Shown in pieces: positions 11,154 through 23,230 of a stretch of 64,000 bases of DNA. Source of the stretch: Entonaema liquescens (Eukaryota; Ascomycota; Sordariomycetes; Xylariales; Xylariaceae); contig CADCSX010000012.1 in assembly GCA_902805475.1 (NCBI GenBank), forward strand, positions 186,001 through 250,000. The letters are read 5' to 3'. Position 1 is the first letter of the stretch; each line of letters opens with the position of its first letter. The notes beneath the pieces were generated by a model. It made no database searches, was not told the origin of the DNA, and worked only from the letters and a program-made list of their open reading frames with translations. A program made the position numbers and the translations under genes.

Positions 11154-14100
11154 ACATTAATTATAATTAATTAAATTTATCGAATTTATTAAAAAAAAAA
11201 AATTAATAATTTTTTATATATTATTAGTTTTATTTTAATTAATTTAAATTTTTTTTAATTAAATTAACGTAATTATAAATTTTTAAATTAATATTTTTAT
11301 TTAAATATTTTTATATAATTATTTATAATAATTATTTATTTAATTTTTTTTTAATAAATTTATTTATATTTAATTATTTTAATAATATAATAATTAAAAT
11401 TATTAATTCGATTAATTATATTAATTTAATTATTAATTTTTAAATTTTATAAATTTTTAAAATAATAAAATAAAAACCCGTTATTATTAAAATATAAATT
11501 AATTTATAAACGTTAAAAACCATTATTAAAATTTTAATAAAATTTATAATTTATAAAAATTAAAAAAATTTATTATAAATTTTATTAATAATAACGTTAA
11601 AATTAAAAAAATTATATATTATTATTATTATAATTTTAAAATTATTATTTATTAATTTATCGTATTTAATTAATTTTATTATTTTTTAATTAATAAAATT
11701 AAATTAGCGATAAATGATTTTTATTTCGTAAGTTTAATTTTACAAATACGCCGTTAAATAAATTTAAAATTTAAAATTAACGTTTTATCGTAAAAAAATA
11801 TACGATAATTATTATAATCGATTTATTTTAAAAATTAAATACGAGGTTTTAAATTAATATTAAATTTAAATTTTTCGAAATTTAAAACGGTTATTTTATT
11901 TAAATTTTATTATAACGTTTTAAATGGTAATTTTTTAAAATGTATTTTTCGGCGTTTACGGTTTATAAAAAATTTAAAATTTAATATATTAAAGTTAAAA
12001 ATTTTTTAATTAATTAAATTTAAAACGTTATTAATATATAACCATTAATGTTTTTTAAAATCGATAATTTCGAAAATTTAAATTTTATTTAAATTTAATT
12101 TATCGTAATTAATACGAATTAATTAAAAAAAAACGTATTTATAAAATAAATTCCATTATTTTATAAATAAATTTTTATAAATTAATTAAAAAATTTCGTT
12201 ATTACGTTAATTAAAGTAATTTTTATAAATAAATTTATATTACCGTTAAGTTTATTTAAATGATTTAAAAGTTATACGATGTAATACGTAATAAAATAAA
12301 TTTATAATACGGTATTTTAAAAAATTTTAAAATTTAATTTTTTATAAATTTAATTCGTAAATAATTTTATAATTAATATATATATTATAAATACATTTAT
12401 ATAATATATTTAAATTATAATAACGATGTTAAATATAACGTTTTAAATAACGATATATAATTTTAATTCGATTAATAACAATTATCCCGTAATTTCGTAT
12501 CGTAAATACGGTAAATTAATAATATTAAAAATGTTAAAATAAATAATATTAAAATAAATAATTAATAAAAATTATAAATAAAATAATTAATAAATAAAAA
12601 GTTTTTCAATAATTAATAATTTAATAAAAAAAAATTATCACGTGATAAAAAACATTTTAATTATTTTTTTAATTAAATAAAAAATAAAACGATAAAAAAT
12701 TTATTTTAATTTTTAAACGTTATAATTAATTAAATTCGTTGTTAAATATTATAAAATTTATTTAATATTAAAAATAAATAATTAATAAATAATTAAATTA
12801 ACATTTATATAAATAAATAAAAATTATAATTTAAATTCGATTTTTTAAATTAAATTTAAAAACGCGATTATAATAATAAAAACGAATATTAAAAAACCGT
12901 TTTTAATTAATTTTAATTTTTTAATTAACCGGGTTTAATATAAAATAAAATAATTAATTTATAAATTTAACGTTAAAAACGTTATTTTAATAAATTTTAA
13001 ATAATTTAAAAAACTTTTTTAATATCGGCGTATATAATAATTTTCCAAATTTTTATAAAATTATTTTAATTATTAAATTATTTTTTAATATTAAAAATTT
13101 AACGTTAAAATTTTAAAAATTGATTTTTAATTTTAAAATTTAAAATTATTTCGTCGATTTTCGATATATTATTAATTTTTTCGAAATTTTCGTTAATTTC
13201 ATCGTTAATAAACTTTTTATAAAACGGTAAATTTAATTTAAATTAATTTTCGTTAAAAATTATATCGTTAATCGAACGTTTTTCGTTAATTTTAAATAAT
13301 TTATTAATCGTTATAATAATAAAATATATTTATTTTTTATTAATATAATAAGTTACGTTTTTTATTATATATTATATATATAATTATTACGACGTCGTAA
13401 AAACTTTATTTATAATTTTTTTAAATATTTTCGAAAAATCATTTAATATTATAATAAACGTTTATATTTAATGGTTTTTTCGTAATTTATTAAAATAACT
13501 TAATTATTATGTAAAATTAATTTTAAATTTTTTTAAAATAAAATTAAAAACTACGTGAAAATTCGTATATAACGATATAATCCCCGTTATATTTAATAAA
13601 AACATATTAAATCGATTAATTTAATAAAAAAAATTAATATACGGTGTAATAAATTAAATAAATTTAAAATTATTTATATATTTTATACGTATTATTAAAT
13701 AATAAAATTTTAAAATTATATAATTATATATTTAAACATTATTTAAAAATTTAAAATAAACGAATTACCCGTTTAATTATTAAATTTTTATCGATGTAAA
13801 ATTCGATATTATAAATTTTTAATAACGTTTTAATTTTTTAATTAATAATTAAATATTAATAAATTTCTTTTATAATTTATAACGTAATTTTTATTTTATA
13901 TTTAATATATTTATAATTATAATTATAATATTTTATTTATAAATTTTTATAAATAATAAATCGTTAATTTTATTAATGTTAAAAAAATCGTTAAAATTAA
14001 TTTTAAAATTAAACGCGACGTGAAAATTTAATTATTCGAATTTAAAATTATTATTAAATAAAAAATCAATAATTTAATAATTAATTAAAAATTTAATTTT

Positions 14101-14783
14101 TAATAATTATAATACGGTAATTTTAAAATCGTTATTATTTCGTTGTTTTTATTAATAATTAACGTTAACGCCGTTAATTTGTAATTTATAATTATAAATA
14201 ATTTTTTATATTTTAATAATTTATACGTTTTATCGTTTTTAATATAATATAATAATTTTATATTTATAACCGTATTTACGTGAAATTCGTTATTTATTAT
14301 TTTAATTATTTTTTATTAATTTGTTTTAACGGTTATATACGTATTAATAATAAATATACGGTTCGTTTAAATCGAATTTTTTTTTTCGAATTTTAATTTT
14401 ATTATTAATGTTAATATACACGTGGAAACTTTATTAATGTACGAATTTAAAATAAATAATAAAAACTTTTTCGTACGAATTAAACGAGCGTTATAAATTA
14501 TATTATAATAAAAAGTTTTTTTCGCGAAAAGTTTTTTTTCGAATCGAAAATTTTATTAATGAATTTATACGATTTAAAACCAAAAATATTAAATTAATAA
14601 AAAATTATATACGTTATAATAATATTTTAATAAATAATATAATTTCGTTAAAATTAAAAAAAATTATTAATTTAAATTATATTAAAAATATATTATTAAA
14701 TTTATATTAAATCGTATTAAAATAAATAAATATTATTAAATTAAATAATAATAATGATTTTAAAATAAAAAAATAATATTTTA

Positions 14784-14940
14784 AAATTATAATATAACCG
14801 AATTAATTTTTATAATATATTAAAATTTAAATAAATATTTATATAAATTAATATAAATAATTATTTAAAATTTATTTTCACGTGGAAAAATAAATAAATT
14901 TTAATTTTATTAAATTTTACTTTTAATTTTAAAATTATTA
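14784..14940 (-). repeat. Right terminal inverted repeat arm of the RIP element
   Basis: Reverse complement of 10997-11153 apart from 29 transitions. It carries the T or A state at 27 of these. The CACGTGGAAA word near 14879 is intact in both arms. Confidence 0.88.
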
Positions 14941-15119
14941 TTTATTATAAATAATTATTAAAGTATTTTATATAAAAAATCCTTTGCTCGTTATTTGCTA
15001 ATTTAAAATCTTTAAGATATTTTTCTTCGCACGAGCCACAACACCAAGACTAAAGTAAGTTATTGCGTACTTCCCTTATAAAAATTGGCTTATAAGTTAC
15101 CTGCGGAACGTACTCGTTG

Positions 15120-15172
15120 ATAAAGTATGGAACGGTGGAGCCTCTAACGTTTACCATCCTGGCGGAAGTGTA
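15120..15172. repeat. Outer inverted repeat, right copy (53 bp)
   Basis: Reverse complement of 10940-10992 with one mismatch. It is separated from the right inner arm by 179 bp (14941-15119), of which the first 60 or so are AT-rich and the rest normal, while the left copy is only 4 bp away from its arm. Confidence 0.9.
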
Positions 15173-15345
15173 CTGCAAGTGCGCGCACAGGGATCCCTTG
15201 CCATGTATATGGAAAATCTTCCTAATCTAATAAGAACTTTTTAGTGACTTTTTGTCTTTTTAACCCTTGACTCATTCATCTTCAATTCCGTATAGCAACA
15301 ATTGTGCGAGGGACTATATCTTTTCTTCAATTGCCCTCATAAGTA

Positions 15346-15376
15346 TCTTTTTTTTTCTTTTTCTTTTCTTTTTTTT
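15346..15376 (+). promoter_or_regulatory. CT-rich promoter tract of the DAHP synthase gene
   Basis: A pyrimidine tract of T runs broken by single C lies 45-75 bp before the ATG at 15419. CT boxes at this distance often mark transcription start regions in filamentous fungi. Only about 250 bp separate the start codon from the outer inverted repeat, so the promoter is compact. Confidence 0.5.
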
Positions 15377-15418
15377 ATAAGGCCACAAAACTAGTAATTC
15401 TCAAGAAAATAAACAAAT

Positions 15419-16960
15419 ATGACTTCCTCGGTCGAGTCCGCAAACGGATCTGTTCCCCCTCCTTCCGAATGGACTCCCTCATCATGGAGGTCCAAGCCAA
15501 TCAAGCAGCAAGCCGTATACCCCGACCCGGCGGCCGTGCACCGCGCAACCTCCGAGTTGAGCCGGCTCCCGCCCGTGGTTCATCCCCAAGAAATCGCCCG
15601 TCTCAAGGCTAGCTTGCGGGATGTCGCACGAGGTGAGGCATTTTTGCTACAAGGAGGTGACTGCGCTGAGTTATTTGACTACTGCCGCGCCGACGCCATT
15701 GAGTCTAAAATAAAACTCCTGTTGCAGATGAGTCTCGTACTCATATGGGGTGCCGATAAGCGTGTAGTCCGTATAGGTCGCATGGCCGGCCAGTATGCTA
15801 AGCCTAGGTCAAGCCCAACTGAGAAAGTTGTCGATGAGAATGGTGAGACTAGAGAAGTCCCCTCATTCCGCGGCGATATTCTCAACGGCTACCACCTTGA
15901 GGAGCGCGACTTGGATCCCCAGAGACTTGTTAAGTACAGCTTATATCTTTATTCCCTTTCATGAAGCACTTAACTTACATCGATACTTTTTTTTCTTCCC
16001 TTCAGAGCTTACCACCATTCGGCTGCTACGCTGAACTACGTGCGAGCCGCCATCGCCGCAGGCATCGCAGATTTACACCGTCCTCTGAACTGGACTCTAG
16101 GTCACGTAAAGGACCCGCAGCTCAAGGCCAAGTACACAGAGGCCGTGCGCTTCCTGCAGGATATGCTGCGCTTCATGCACACCATCGGTGCCGACCGCAG
16201 TCCCAAGCTCGACACTGTCGATCTGTACACTAGCCACGAAGGTCTGCTACTCGAATACGAAGAGAGCCTCACCCGACTGATGGAAAAACCCATCCTCCCC
16301 GGCGACGAAGTAGCAGCTCCTGAATCAGCAACGGGGAAACCCCAAACGGAGTACTATGATACTTCGGCGCATTTTCTCTGGATTGGCGACCGTACACGGC
16401 AGATCGACGGCGCACACGTCGAATTTTTCCGAGGCATTGCAAACCCTATAGGTATCAAAGTGGGACCTACAACACCGACGTCGGATCTACTTGCGCTATT
16501 ACGGACGCTTAACTCTTCGTGCGAGGTAGGCAAAGTAACCCTAATCACACGATACGGCGCAGCGAAGGTGCGAGAGCTACTCCCAGGCCACATCCGTGCG
16601 GTAGAGGGGTCCGAGTACCGGGGGGCGTGTATCTGGCAGTGCGACCCGATGCACGGCAACACGCGATCGACAGCGTCGGGGATCAAGACGCGCCGGTTCG
16701 GCGACATCTTTGACGAGTTGCGCGAGACGCTAAGCGTACATCGCGAAGAAGGTAGCTACCTTGGTGGCGTACACTTGGAACTAACAGGCGACGCCGTCAC
16801 CGAGTGTCTGGGTGGCAGCGAGGGGCTCGATGAAGATGATCTGTCTACCAACTACACCAGTTTCTGCGATCCCCGCCTCAACGAGAAACAGGCTCTCGAA
16901 CTTGCGTTCTTGGTGGCGGATTCCTTCCGCCAGGAGAGGAAGGACCTGCTTCACCATTAG
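15419..16960 (+). CDS. Class II 3-deoxy-7-phosphoheptulonate (DAHP) synthase
   Basis: Catalyses the first step of the shikimate pathway, condensing phosphoenolpyruvate and erythrose 4-phosphate. Exon 1 is 15419-15933 and exon 2 is 16006-16960. The 72-bp intron has a GTACAG donor and a TTCAG acceptor, and splicing gives 1470 nt, 489 aa. Class II (plant/microbial AroA-II) hallmarks are all visible: LLQGGDCAE with the metal-binding Cys, RMAGQYAKPRSSPTE, EGLLLEYEESLTR, HFLWIGDRTRQIDGAH, NPIGIKVGP, LITRYGAAKV, QCDPMHGNT, GGVHLELTGDAVTECLGG and the CDPRLN end. Length is normal for the class. Fungi usually also carry class I enzymes (Aro3/Aro4 type), which are unrelated in sequence. It ends convergently with the histidine kinase gene. 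Confidence 0.95.
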
Positions 16961-17916
16961 AGATGATGAGCTTTTTATACATTTTTGAAGTAGTAGCCAT
17001 TCGTAGGGAGGCAGGAATACTGAAGAGACCGATTTCAAAATTCAAAATTCAAAAAAAGGAGCTCAAGATATGAGCAAAGCATCGCATGGGATAAGAAAAG
17101 GATCCTCAGTGGACTACAGGGAATGATGGGTTTCATTCACAAAGGGAAGAGTACGAAAAAGATAGTCGTTCATTTGTTATATCAAGTGAGTAATAGAAAA
17201 GTCCATCATTTTGTTGATACTACATGAAGAACTATGCAAATCACCTTTCAGAATATTCGGTTTGTTTTTTCTAATGCGAACACGTCAATGCCCCTCATAA
17301 TAAGTAAGATGTAACTGATATCTGACTTAGCTTACCACAACAATATATGATAGCAAAGTAGAATATTACCCATTACGAAGCGAAGTTATCGTAAATTACT
17401 ATATACTCAAAAGAGGCACCTATATATATAGCAACGGTGCTGTACCGTACCACCGCCAATAGCCGATATAGTACTCCCTTATATGTGCAAATAGCACGGG
17501 TACCTCAAAGTAACTAGCTATATGTAGGTAGTCATTAAGCTAGAATAAATGCTTAACCCCCAATGCAGAAAGGCCCGACGAAGCAACCAACATGCACGCC
17601 CCTTTTGCCTACCGTAGATCTGTTCCGTCCACTAACGCCTGTCCAAGCTGGTAAATTTGCCCCTCCGAAGCGAAATACGTTATTGCAGCCCCGTACCAAC
17701 TCCGATTCCTAGCCTATCCAACCTGATTCCGTTCCTCGTTTAACGCCGGCTGCAGAAAAGATACCAGGGAGCACGCAGAGTCGTGTTTCGATGAACTCCC
17801 CGATGAAATTAAAACATCTCAAACTAGAGGCTTTCGGCTTTAACCTGAAGAACCCTAGCTCCTATCGTATATGTGAGCATAGATGTAACGAGATTGACCA
17901 GGTTATTTCATTACGG
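16961..17916. other. Intergenic region between convergent genes
   Basis: About 950 bp of 3' flank shared by the DAHP synthase and histidine kinase genes. There is a short tandem repeat of ATTCAAA at about 17035-17055. No gene is seen. Confidence 0.55.
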
Positions 17917-20900
17917 TCACGACGTCGTCTTCTCAAGGTCGTATATCTCCCTGACAGGCGAGGCCCTCGCACCCACCTGCTCGAGTTTTTGTACGTTCTC
18001 TTCCGTCAAAGAATCGCCCTCAGGGAACGAGTGAGATATAGGTGGCACTCCTGCCGTATTCTTGCCGTTACTACCATCCGCGGCGTCGATGAGCTTATCA
18101 TCTCGCAGCTGCATAGCCAGCTCATCACTGTCGAGCTGCCTAGATGGCTTAGAGATCCCAAAGGGGAACGTGTTTATTTCGTGTGAGCCCACCCGCGCAT
18201 TAGTTGGTCTAGGTGTGAGTAAGTTCGTGCGGTCGTCGTCCCCGGCGCCATCCGGATCACCTTGCTCTGGGTGTTCCTCTGGCGTTTTAGGATTATGACT
18301 AGAGAAGCCATAAGTGGCCGGAGTAGGTATATCGGCGCTAATACACCGGCCTGCAGATTCCGAACAGTCCGAAGTAGATGGGTCGGCAGAGGTAGACGAT
18401 ATTGATTCTACCTTGCGGCGCGATTTACTCCATCTTACCAGCATCCTTTCAAGTATATTACTCTTGACAGGCTTAGACAGGTAGTCATCCATACCAGCCT
18501 TTGTGCACTTTTCTCTGTCTCCCTGTATCGCTGAAGCTGTCATGGCCACAATGGGGACATCGCTGGTATAGCTCTTATATGGCACGTGGTGCCGTAGTAT
18601 ATGCGTACACTTATATCCGTCAATTACGGGCATCTGTACGTCCATCAAAATTATATCTGGTTTGATAAATCTTCCTTCTCTGCACGCCTCAAGATAATCT
18701 AGCGCTTCCCTGCCGTTCCAGGCCGCACAAACGCTGAAGCCAAGTTTCTTGATAGTCTTGGTCGCGATCTGTTGGTTGACCGCGCTAGATAACATCAAAT
18801 TAGAAAAAAATGAACTTGTCAGCTAATCTTCAACTATGGAACTTACTTATCCTCGACAACAAGGACTTGCACCTTGGCGCGTTCAGATCTGGGAAGGTCT
18901 TCGCTTTCGAAAGCAAACGGTGCCATCAAGTTAGCAGGCCTCTTTCGATGCCTTCTAGGCTTATCCAGCGTGCCTTGCAATAGGTCTGCAGGTGGCGTCC
19001 CTAAGAAGTGTTCGTGTTCCGAGCTATTACACGAGACGCTCATCTCGGACTGTAGTCGCTCAGGTAGGCGACCGATATCAACGAGCGCATCCCTCTGGGG
19101 AGTCTGTGGCTTGTTAAATGGTATCCAGAAAGTCGCAGTTGTGCCGTTGCCGATCGTGGATTCCAGCGTAATCCTTCCACGCATTAGATCGACTAGATTC
19201 TTCGATATCGTCAATCCCAACCCGGTCCCTCCAAACTTCCTAGCTGTAGAAGGGTCTCCTTGGCTGAATGGTTGGAATAAACGCTTTAGGACGTCTTCTT
19301 CGATTCCTATGCCAGTATCCTCAATGACGAATTTTATCTCTATCGTGTCGTTTGTTTCTTTTTCCTTCCATACTGAGAATTTAACGTAGCCGCCGTTGGT
19401 GAACTTGATGCTATTAGTAAGTAAATTCGTGATGATCTGCCGGACGCGACCGGGATCACCAAGAACCACGAGGTCATTTTCTATATCGTTTGAAATGTCA
19501 GAGCGGAAATCTAAGTTTTTCCTCCCAGCTGCAAAGCTCAGCATCTTGGATACATCTTGGACTATTACGGAGAGAGAGAATTGGACTTCTTCGATATCAA
19601 GACGCCCAGACTCGACCTTGGAGAAGTCCAAAATGTCGTTGATGACAGTTAATAAAGCGTTCGCAGACCGACCCAGGTTCTCAGCGTACTCCCGTTGCTC
19701 TTCATTCAAAGGTGAGTCGAGAAGAAGCTCGGCCATTCCTATTACGCCAGTAATCGGTGTTCGGATTTCGTGGGACATCTAATCGCACGTCAGCACTTCG
19801 GAGGTCACCGAGAACACGAGACTACCTACGTTTGCTAAGAATTGGCTTTTAAGACGGCTTGCTTCTTTAGCTGCTGCTTCGTTGGCTTTGAGTTGTCTCT
19901 TCTCTTTGACCTGCTCTTCTAAATCTTGCTCTCGCTTTTTTAATTCGGTAACGTCCATAATGACGCCAATAACGCCTTTGATATCCATTTTGCTAGTCCG
20001 ACCATCCTGCGAGGTTTTCTCGATGCGAGGTAGAAACCGAGTACGATAGAAGCGATCGTCTACGAGTTTGTTAGCAAATATGTTTATACGGAGTACGCAA
20101 AGCGCCTACCTAATTTATGCTCGTGAACAGTCTCTGTTGTTTGCTGGCCGGCCAATATACGCTTCACGGGTTCGAGGAATGAAGTAAATTCGCTAGGAAC
20201 TAGCCGCGGGTTCAGGTTAATGAACACTTCCTCGATGTTTTTCCCGACGTATGTTGGCGGATCAGGCCTATCGTTATCATCGCTTGCCGTGTCGACTTTC
20301 CCTGAGATCCATGTCACTGCGCCTTCCAACATTGTGATTGTGAGATCAGGATCTACAGAGAAAATCGTGGTTTGCGCATGCGTAAGAACGCTAAGAAGCT
20401 GCGCCCTAGTTTGCTTCGCGGCCATCTTCGCCTCGAGGGCCTCGTGGACATCTGTAGATGTCCCAAACCACTTCTCAATCTCCCTGTGCGCTTGTTTCTT
20501 AGCGGTAACGCACGCCCTAGCATCCACCTCCATTCTCCTTCTTTACTACGACATCGGTATTCGGTGGTATAAGCTTCCCCCGTAGCTAGGCTACGCTCCC
20601 ACCTTTTCCACGTTATGGGCATATCATCGGGATGGTACGGGTGCTTCCAACCTTTGCCCAATGAGTCTTCTACCGACAGGCCCGTATAATCATACCAGCG
20701 GCTATTAAAGAAATCATGAACGCCATTAGGTTTGGTCGTCCACACCATTTGGGGCATTGTATCACAGATTAGCTTAAACCTCTCCTCGTCGGCGACTTTA
20801 ATATCCGTGATCTCTTGAGCCAGGTGAGTTACGTCTCGGCAAGTAATAATACCTGCGATAACTTCTCCAGTGTCATCACTGGTAATCAGCTCTCCCAGCA

Positions 20901-22281
20901 CATCATATACAATCCTAGTTTCCTTCGTCTTATTTTGCATGCCGATTCGCCAAGAAGAGAATGGCTTCCGATCCCGGAGAAGCACGGCAATAGGAAACTC
21001 GGACGGCTCATACTTTTTCGTGAAGTCACCGTCCCAAACCTCCCAACGGGTGAGCAGATCGTATCCATCATTGAACTCCTCGCCCGTGATAGTCATGAAG
21101 AGGTCTCGAGCTGCTCTATTCATAACCGGAGCACTGCCGTCCACCCACATGGAGAATATCGGCGTTTCCGTCTTATCGAGAAGCGCATCCTTAATAATAG
21201 TCATCTTCTGCAAGAACGATGGTGTGCTAGACGGGGGCAGTCGAGACGGGGGTCCCATGGGCGGGAATACACTTGCTGAGACCGAGACAGAACCGGGACT
21301 ATTCGTGAAAGAAGGGGAGCTAGAAGAGTGGCCCGAGCCCAGAGAAGGAGGATTGGAATTTAGGATAGATTTACGATCCGCGGCCTCAAGCGTAGAAGGC
21401 CGGGCGACACGAACCTTCCTACTCGGGATGGGCGAGGGTCCTGAGCCGGTATTGGTGAATGTCAGAGTATAGTAGGTCTGATGATTTTCAATCTCCCATA
21501 TCGTAATTATCATCTTAGCGTACGTCTGAAGTTCAGCTCGCTTCGATTTTGACATTTCAGATATGTTCAAACTCTTTGGTAGCACCACAACGTCTACGGC
21601 AGAATCCGTTGCTGGTTTACCCAGGATGCCACCAGCTGACTCCGCTCCCGTACCGTCTGCCGTACTTGCGGCCTCGCCGTTGGTATGATTATTAGCACGC
21701 GACATGGGATTTTCCGTCGCCTGCTTCGCACCCATCTCGAGTACTAATTCGTCCAGGAAGTATTCCCACGAAACCCAAACCGGTCTACCATCTTGCACCA
21801 TGTCGATACCGATTTGCGAGAGGGTCTGACCCCGGAGGGACTCACAAATCACGGCCGGATCGTCCATTGGTGGAGGTGAGTCAGCCACCATACCCAACAT
21901 CTTCCCCATAGCTTCGTTCGCTAGTACGACAGTCTTCAGGTTATTTAGAACCAGCAGAGGCACGGGTAGGAATTGCATTGCGGAGAAGGCGAGCTGGCCG
22001 GGAGATATGAAAGGCATCGTCAGTCTAAGAGGGCTAGCCGAGGCGGATCGTCTTTCTCTCATCGGCGGCATAGTGGACGTATCTCGCAAGACGCGATTGG
22101 TGCTAACAGGGAGAGAGTCGCCATTCCAAGGGTAATAAGGCTGCTCGGTTGAGCAGGCAGGCGGTTGGTAGTTCTCGTCCGGGTTCCGGTTCGGCAACGG
22201 GAGGATCTCTGGAGATGAAGATTCCGGGATCATAGATACGGGCATGGGGCTCGGGGCGCTCAAGGCATTTAGAGGCGTCAT
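17917..22281 (-). CDS. PAS-domain hybrid histidine kinase, with one single-base frameshift in the sequence
   Basis: A cytosolic two-component sensor passing phosphate from a His to its own receiver and then to a phosphotransfer protein. Exons 20110-22281, 19830-20059, 18847-19778 and 17917-18784; introns 20060-20109, 19779-19829 and 18785-18846. The sum is 4202 nt, one short of 1401 codons. The missing base lies at 20482-20484: up to there the frame reads ALPLRNKRTG, beyond it EIEKWFGTSTDVHE in the next frame, and together these are one continuous PAS/PAC motif. Order: disordered N-terminus; several PAS-like regions (about 105, 360, 500, 640); H-box FLANMSHEIRTP (about 800); ATP-binding boxes TNLLTNSIKF, EDTGIGI and GGTGLGLTIS; receiver with VLVVEDN, MDVQMP and KP; 200-residue disordered tail. 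It resembles fungal PAS hybrid kinases of the HHK/TcsA kind; the exact group is uncertain. Confidence 0.88.
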
Positions 22282-22488
22282 GTCGCCGGAGCAGAGGGCA
22301 CGGATAGAAGAAGGCCCATGAGCTACAATACACGGTCGATCGGTCGTTAAGGGTTAGAGGGGGTGAATCCGGAAGGTGAGTTATTAAGGTTTTACTAATC
22401 GTCGGCCATGAATCGAGTTGCAACATTCGCAAAGGCTTTTTAGGTAAGGGGCGAAGTGAATGAGGTACTCTTGAAAGCACCTTTTTTT

Positions 22489-22512
22489 CTTCTTCTTCTT
22501 CTTCTTCTTCTT
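22489..22512. repeat. (CTT)n microsatellite
   Basis: Eight CTT units about 210 bp upstream of the histidine kinase ATG. It reads as (AAG)n on the transcribed strand and is probably in its 5' leader. Confidence 0.85.
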
Positions 22513-23035
22513 GGTTTTTAGAAGAGTTGTTGCAGGAACCAGTGGACGCCAGCCAGCACACCAGTACAGTAGCAACACCACCAACGAGGAGGGGGGAAAA
22601 GACTATGAGAGGGACTATGGGTGGACGGTCTCGAATGTTCGGTGGCACTAATGAAGAGTTACCTTTGTTTCCTCGATGGGATTATTAAATCCCAAATCCC
22701 AAGTCCTAAATCCAAAAGCTAAAAGCTAAAAGCCCAAAAGTCGCTAACTTGCACAGGCTGTATTTGGGTGTATTTAGACTTAAAAGAGATATAAAGCGTA
22801 AGCGAGGAAGCGAGCAAGTGGGAGAGGCCGCACCGCGGTCCGTCTAAGTTAGGTTAGGGCAGCCCGAAATAGAGAGGGGACGTTAATGATATTAAAGGAT
22901 GATTATTTGGGGCAGACGGGTCAGACAGGATAAGACAGGGCAGAATTGCAGAATTGCAGAATGCGGTATGTAGAATGTAGAATGGGCGGAATGTGTGAAA
23001 TTCAATTAGGTTAGGTTTGCTGGAGTCTGGATGTG

Positions 23036-23056
23036 AAAAAAAAAAAAAAAAAAAAA
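23036..23056. repeat. A21 homopolymer
   Basis: An unbroken run of 21 A. Similar runs occur at 7874-7893, 33715-33736, 43540-43556 and 55687-55702, all outside coding exons. Confidence 0.9.
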
Positions 23057-23144
23057 GAATGGGCCATTGTCGGTGTGTGTGGCATTGGACGACGCATTTT
23101 AGACGGACGCATGCGCCTCAGATCACAAGTTTCCGGGTACACAC

Positions 23145-23230
23145 GTAGGTTAGGTTAGGTAAGGTTAGGTAAGATACCGATACCGATATCGATATCGATA
23201 CGATACGATACGATAGATACGATACGATTC
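23145..23230. repeat. Compound tandem repeat (GTTAG-type, then CGATA-type units)
   Basis: Degenerate units of AGGTT/TAGGTA are followed by repeated CCGATA, TCGATA and CGATA words. It is not the TTAGGG telomere repeat; it looks like ordinary low-complexity expansion. Confidence 0.75.

Larger units (their letters stand above)
10997..14940. mobile_element. RIP-degraded transposon-like element with 157-bp terminal inverted repeats
   Basis: A block of about 3.9 kb made almost only of A and T, with no usable open frame. Its ends, 10997-11153 and 14784-14940, are inverted copies aligning over 157 bp without gaps. They differ at 29 positions, every one a C/T or G/A transition. This is what RIP does to duplicated DNA. 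Remaining cytosines are mostly in CpG; for example all of those in 11761-11820 and 12061-12120. Long inverted ends suggest a DNA transposon, or two inverted copies of a smaller repeat. No transposase can be read, so the superfamily is unknown, and I could not identify a target-site duplication. Confidence 0.85.

Noticed and set aside
10994..14943. TA target-site duplication of a Tc1/mariner element
   Set aside because: A TA precedes the left CAGT end, but the right end is followed by TT; with RIP changes this cannot be claimed.
20470..20520. An intron explaining the histidine kinase frame change
   Set aside because: The 30-bp GT..AG candidate is too short, removes conserved residues and does not change the frame.
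23145..23230. Telomere-like TTAGGG repeats
   Set aside because: The units are TAGGT and CGATA types, irregular and interstitial; no TTAGGG array exists.
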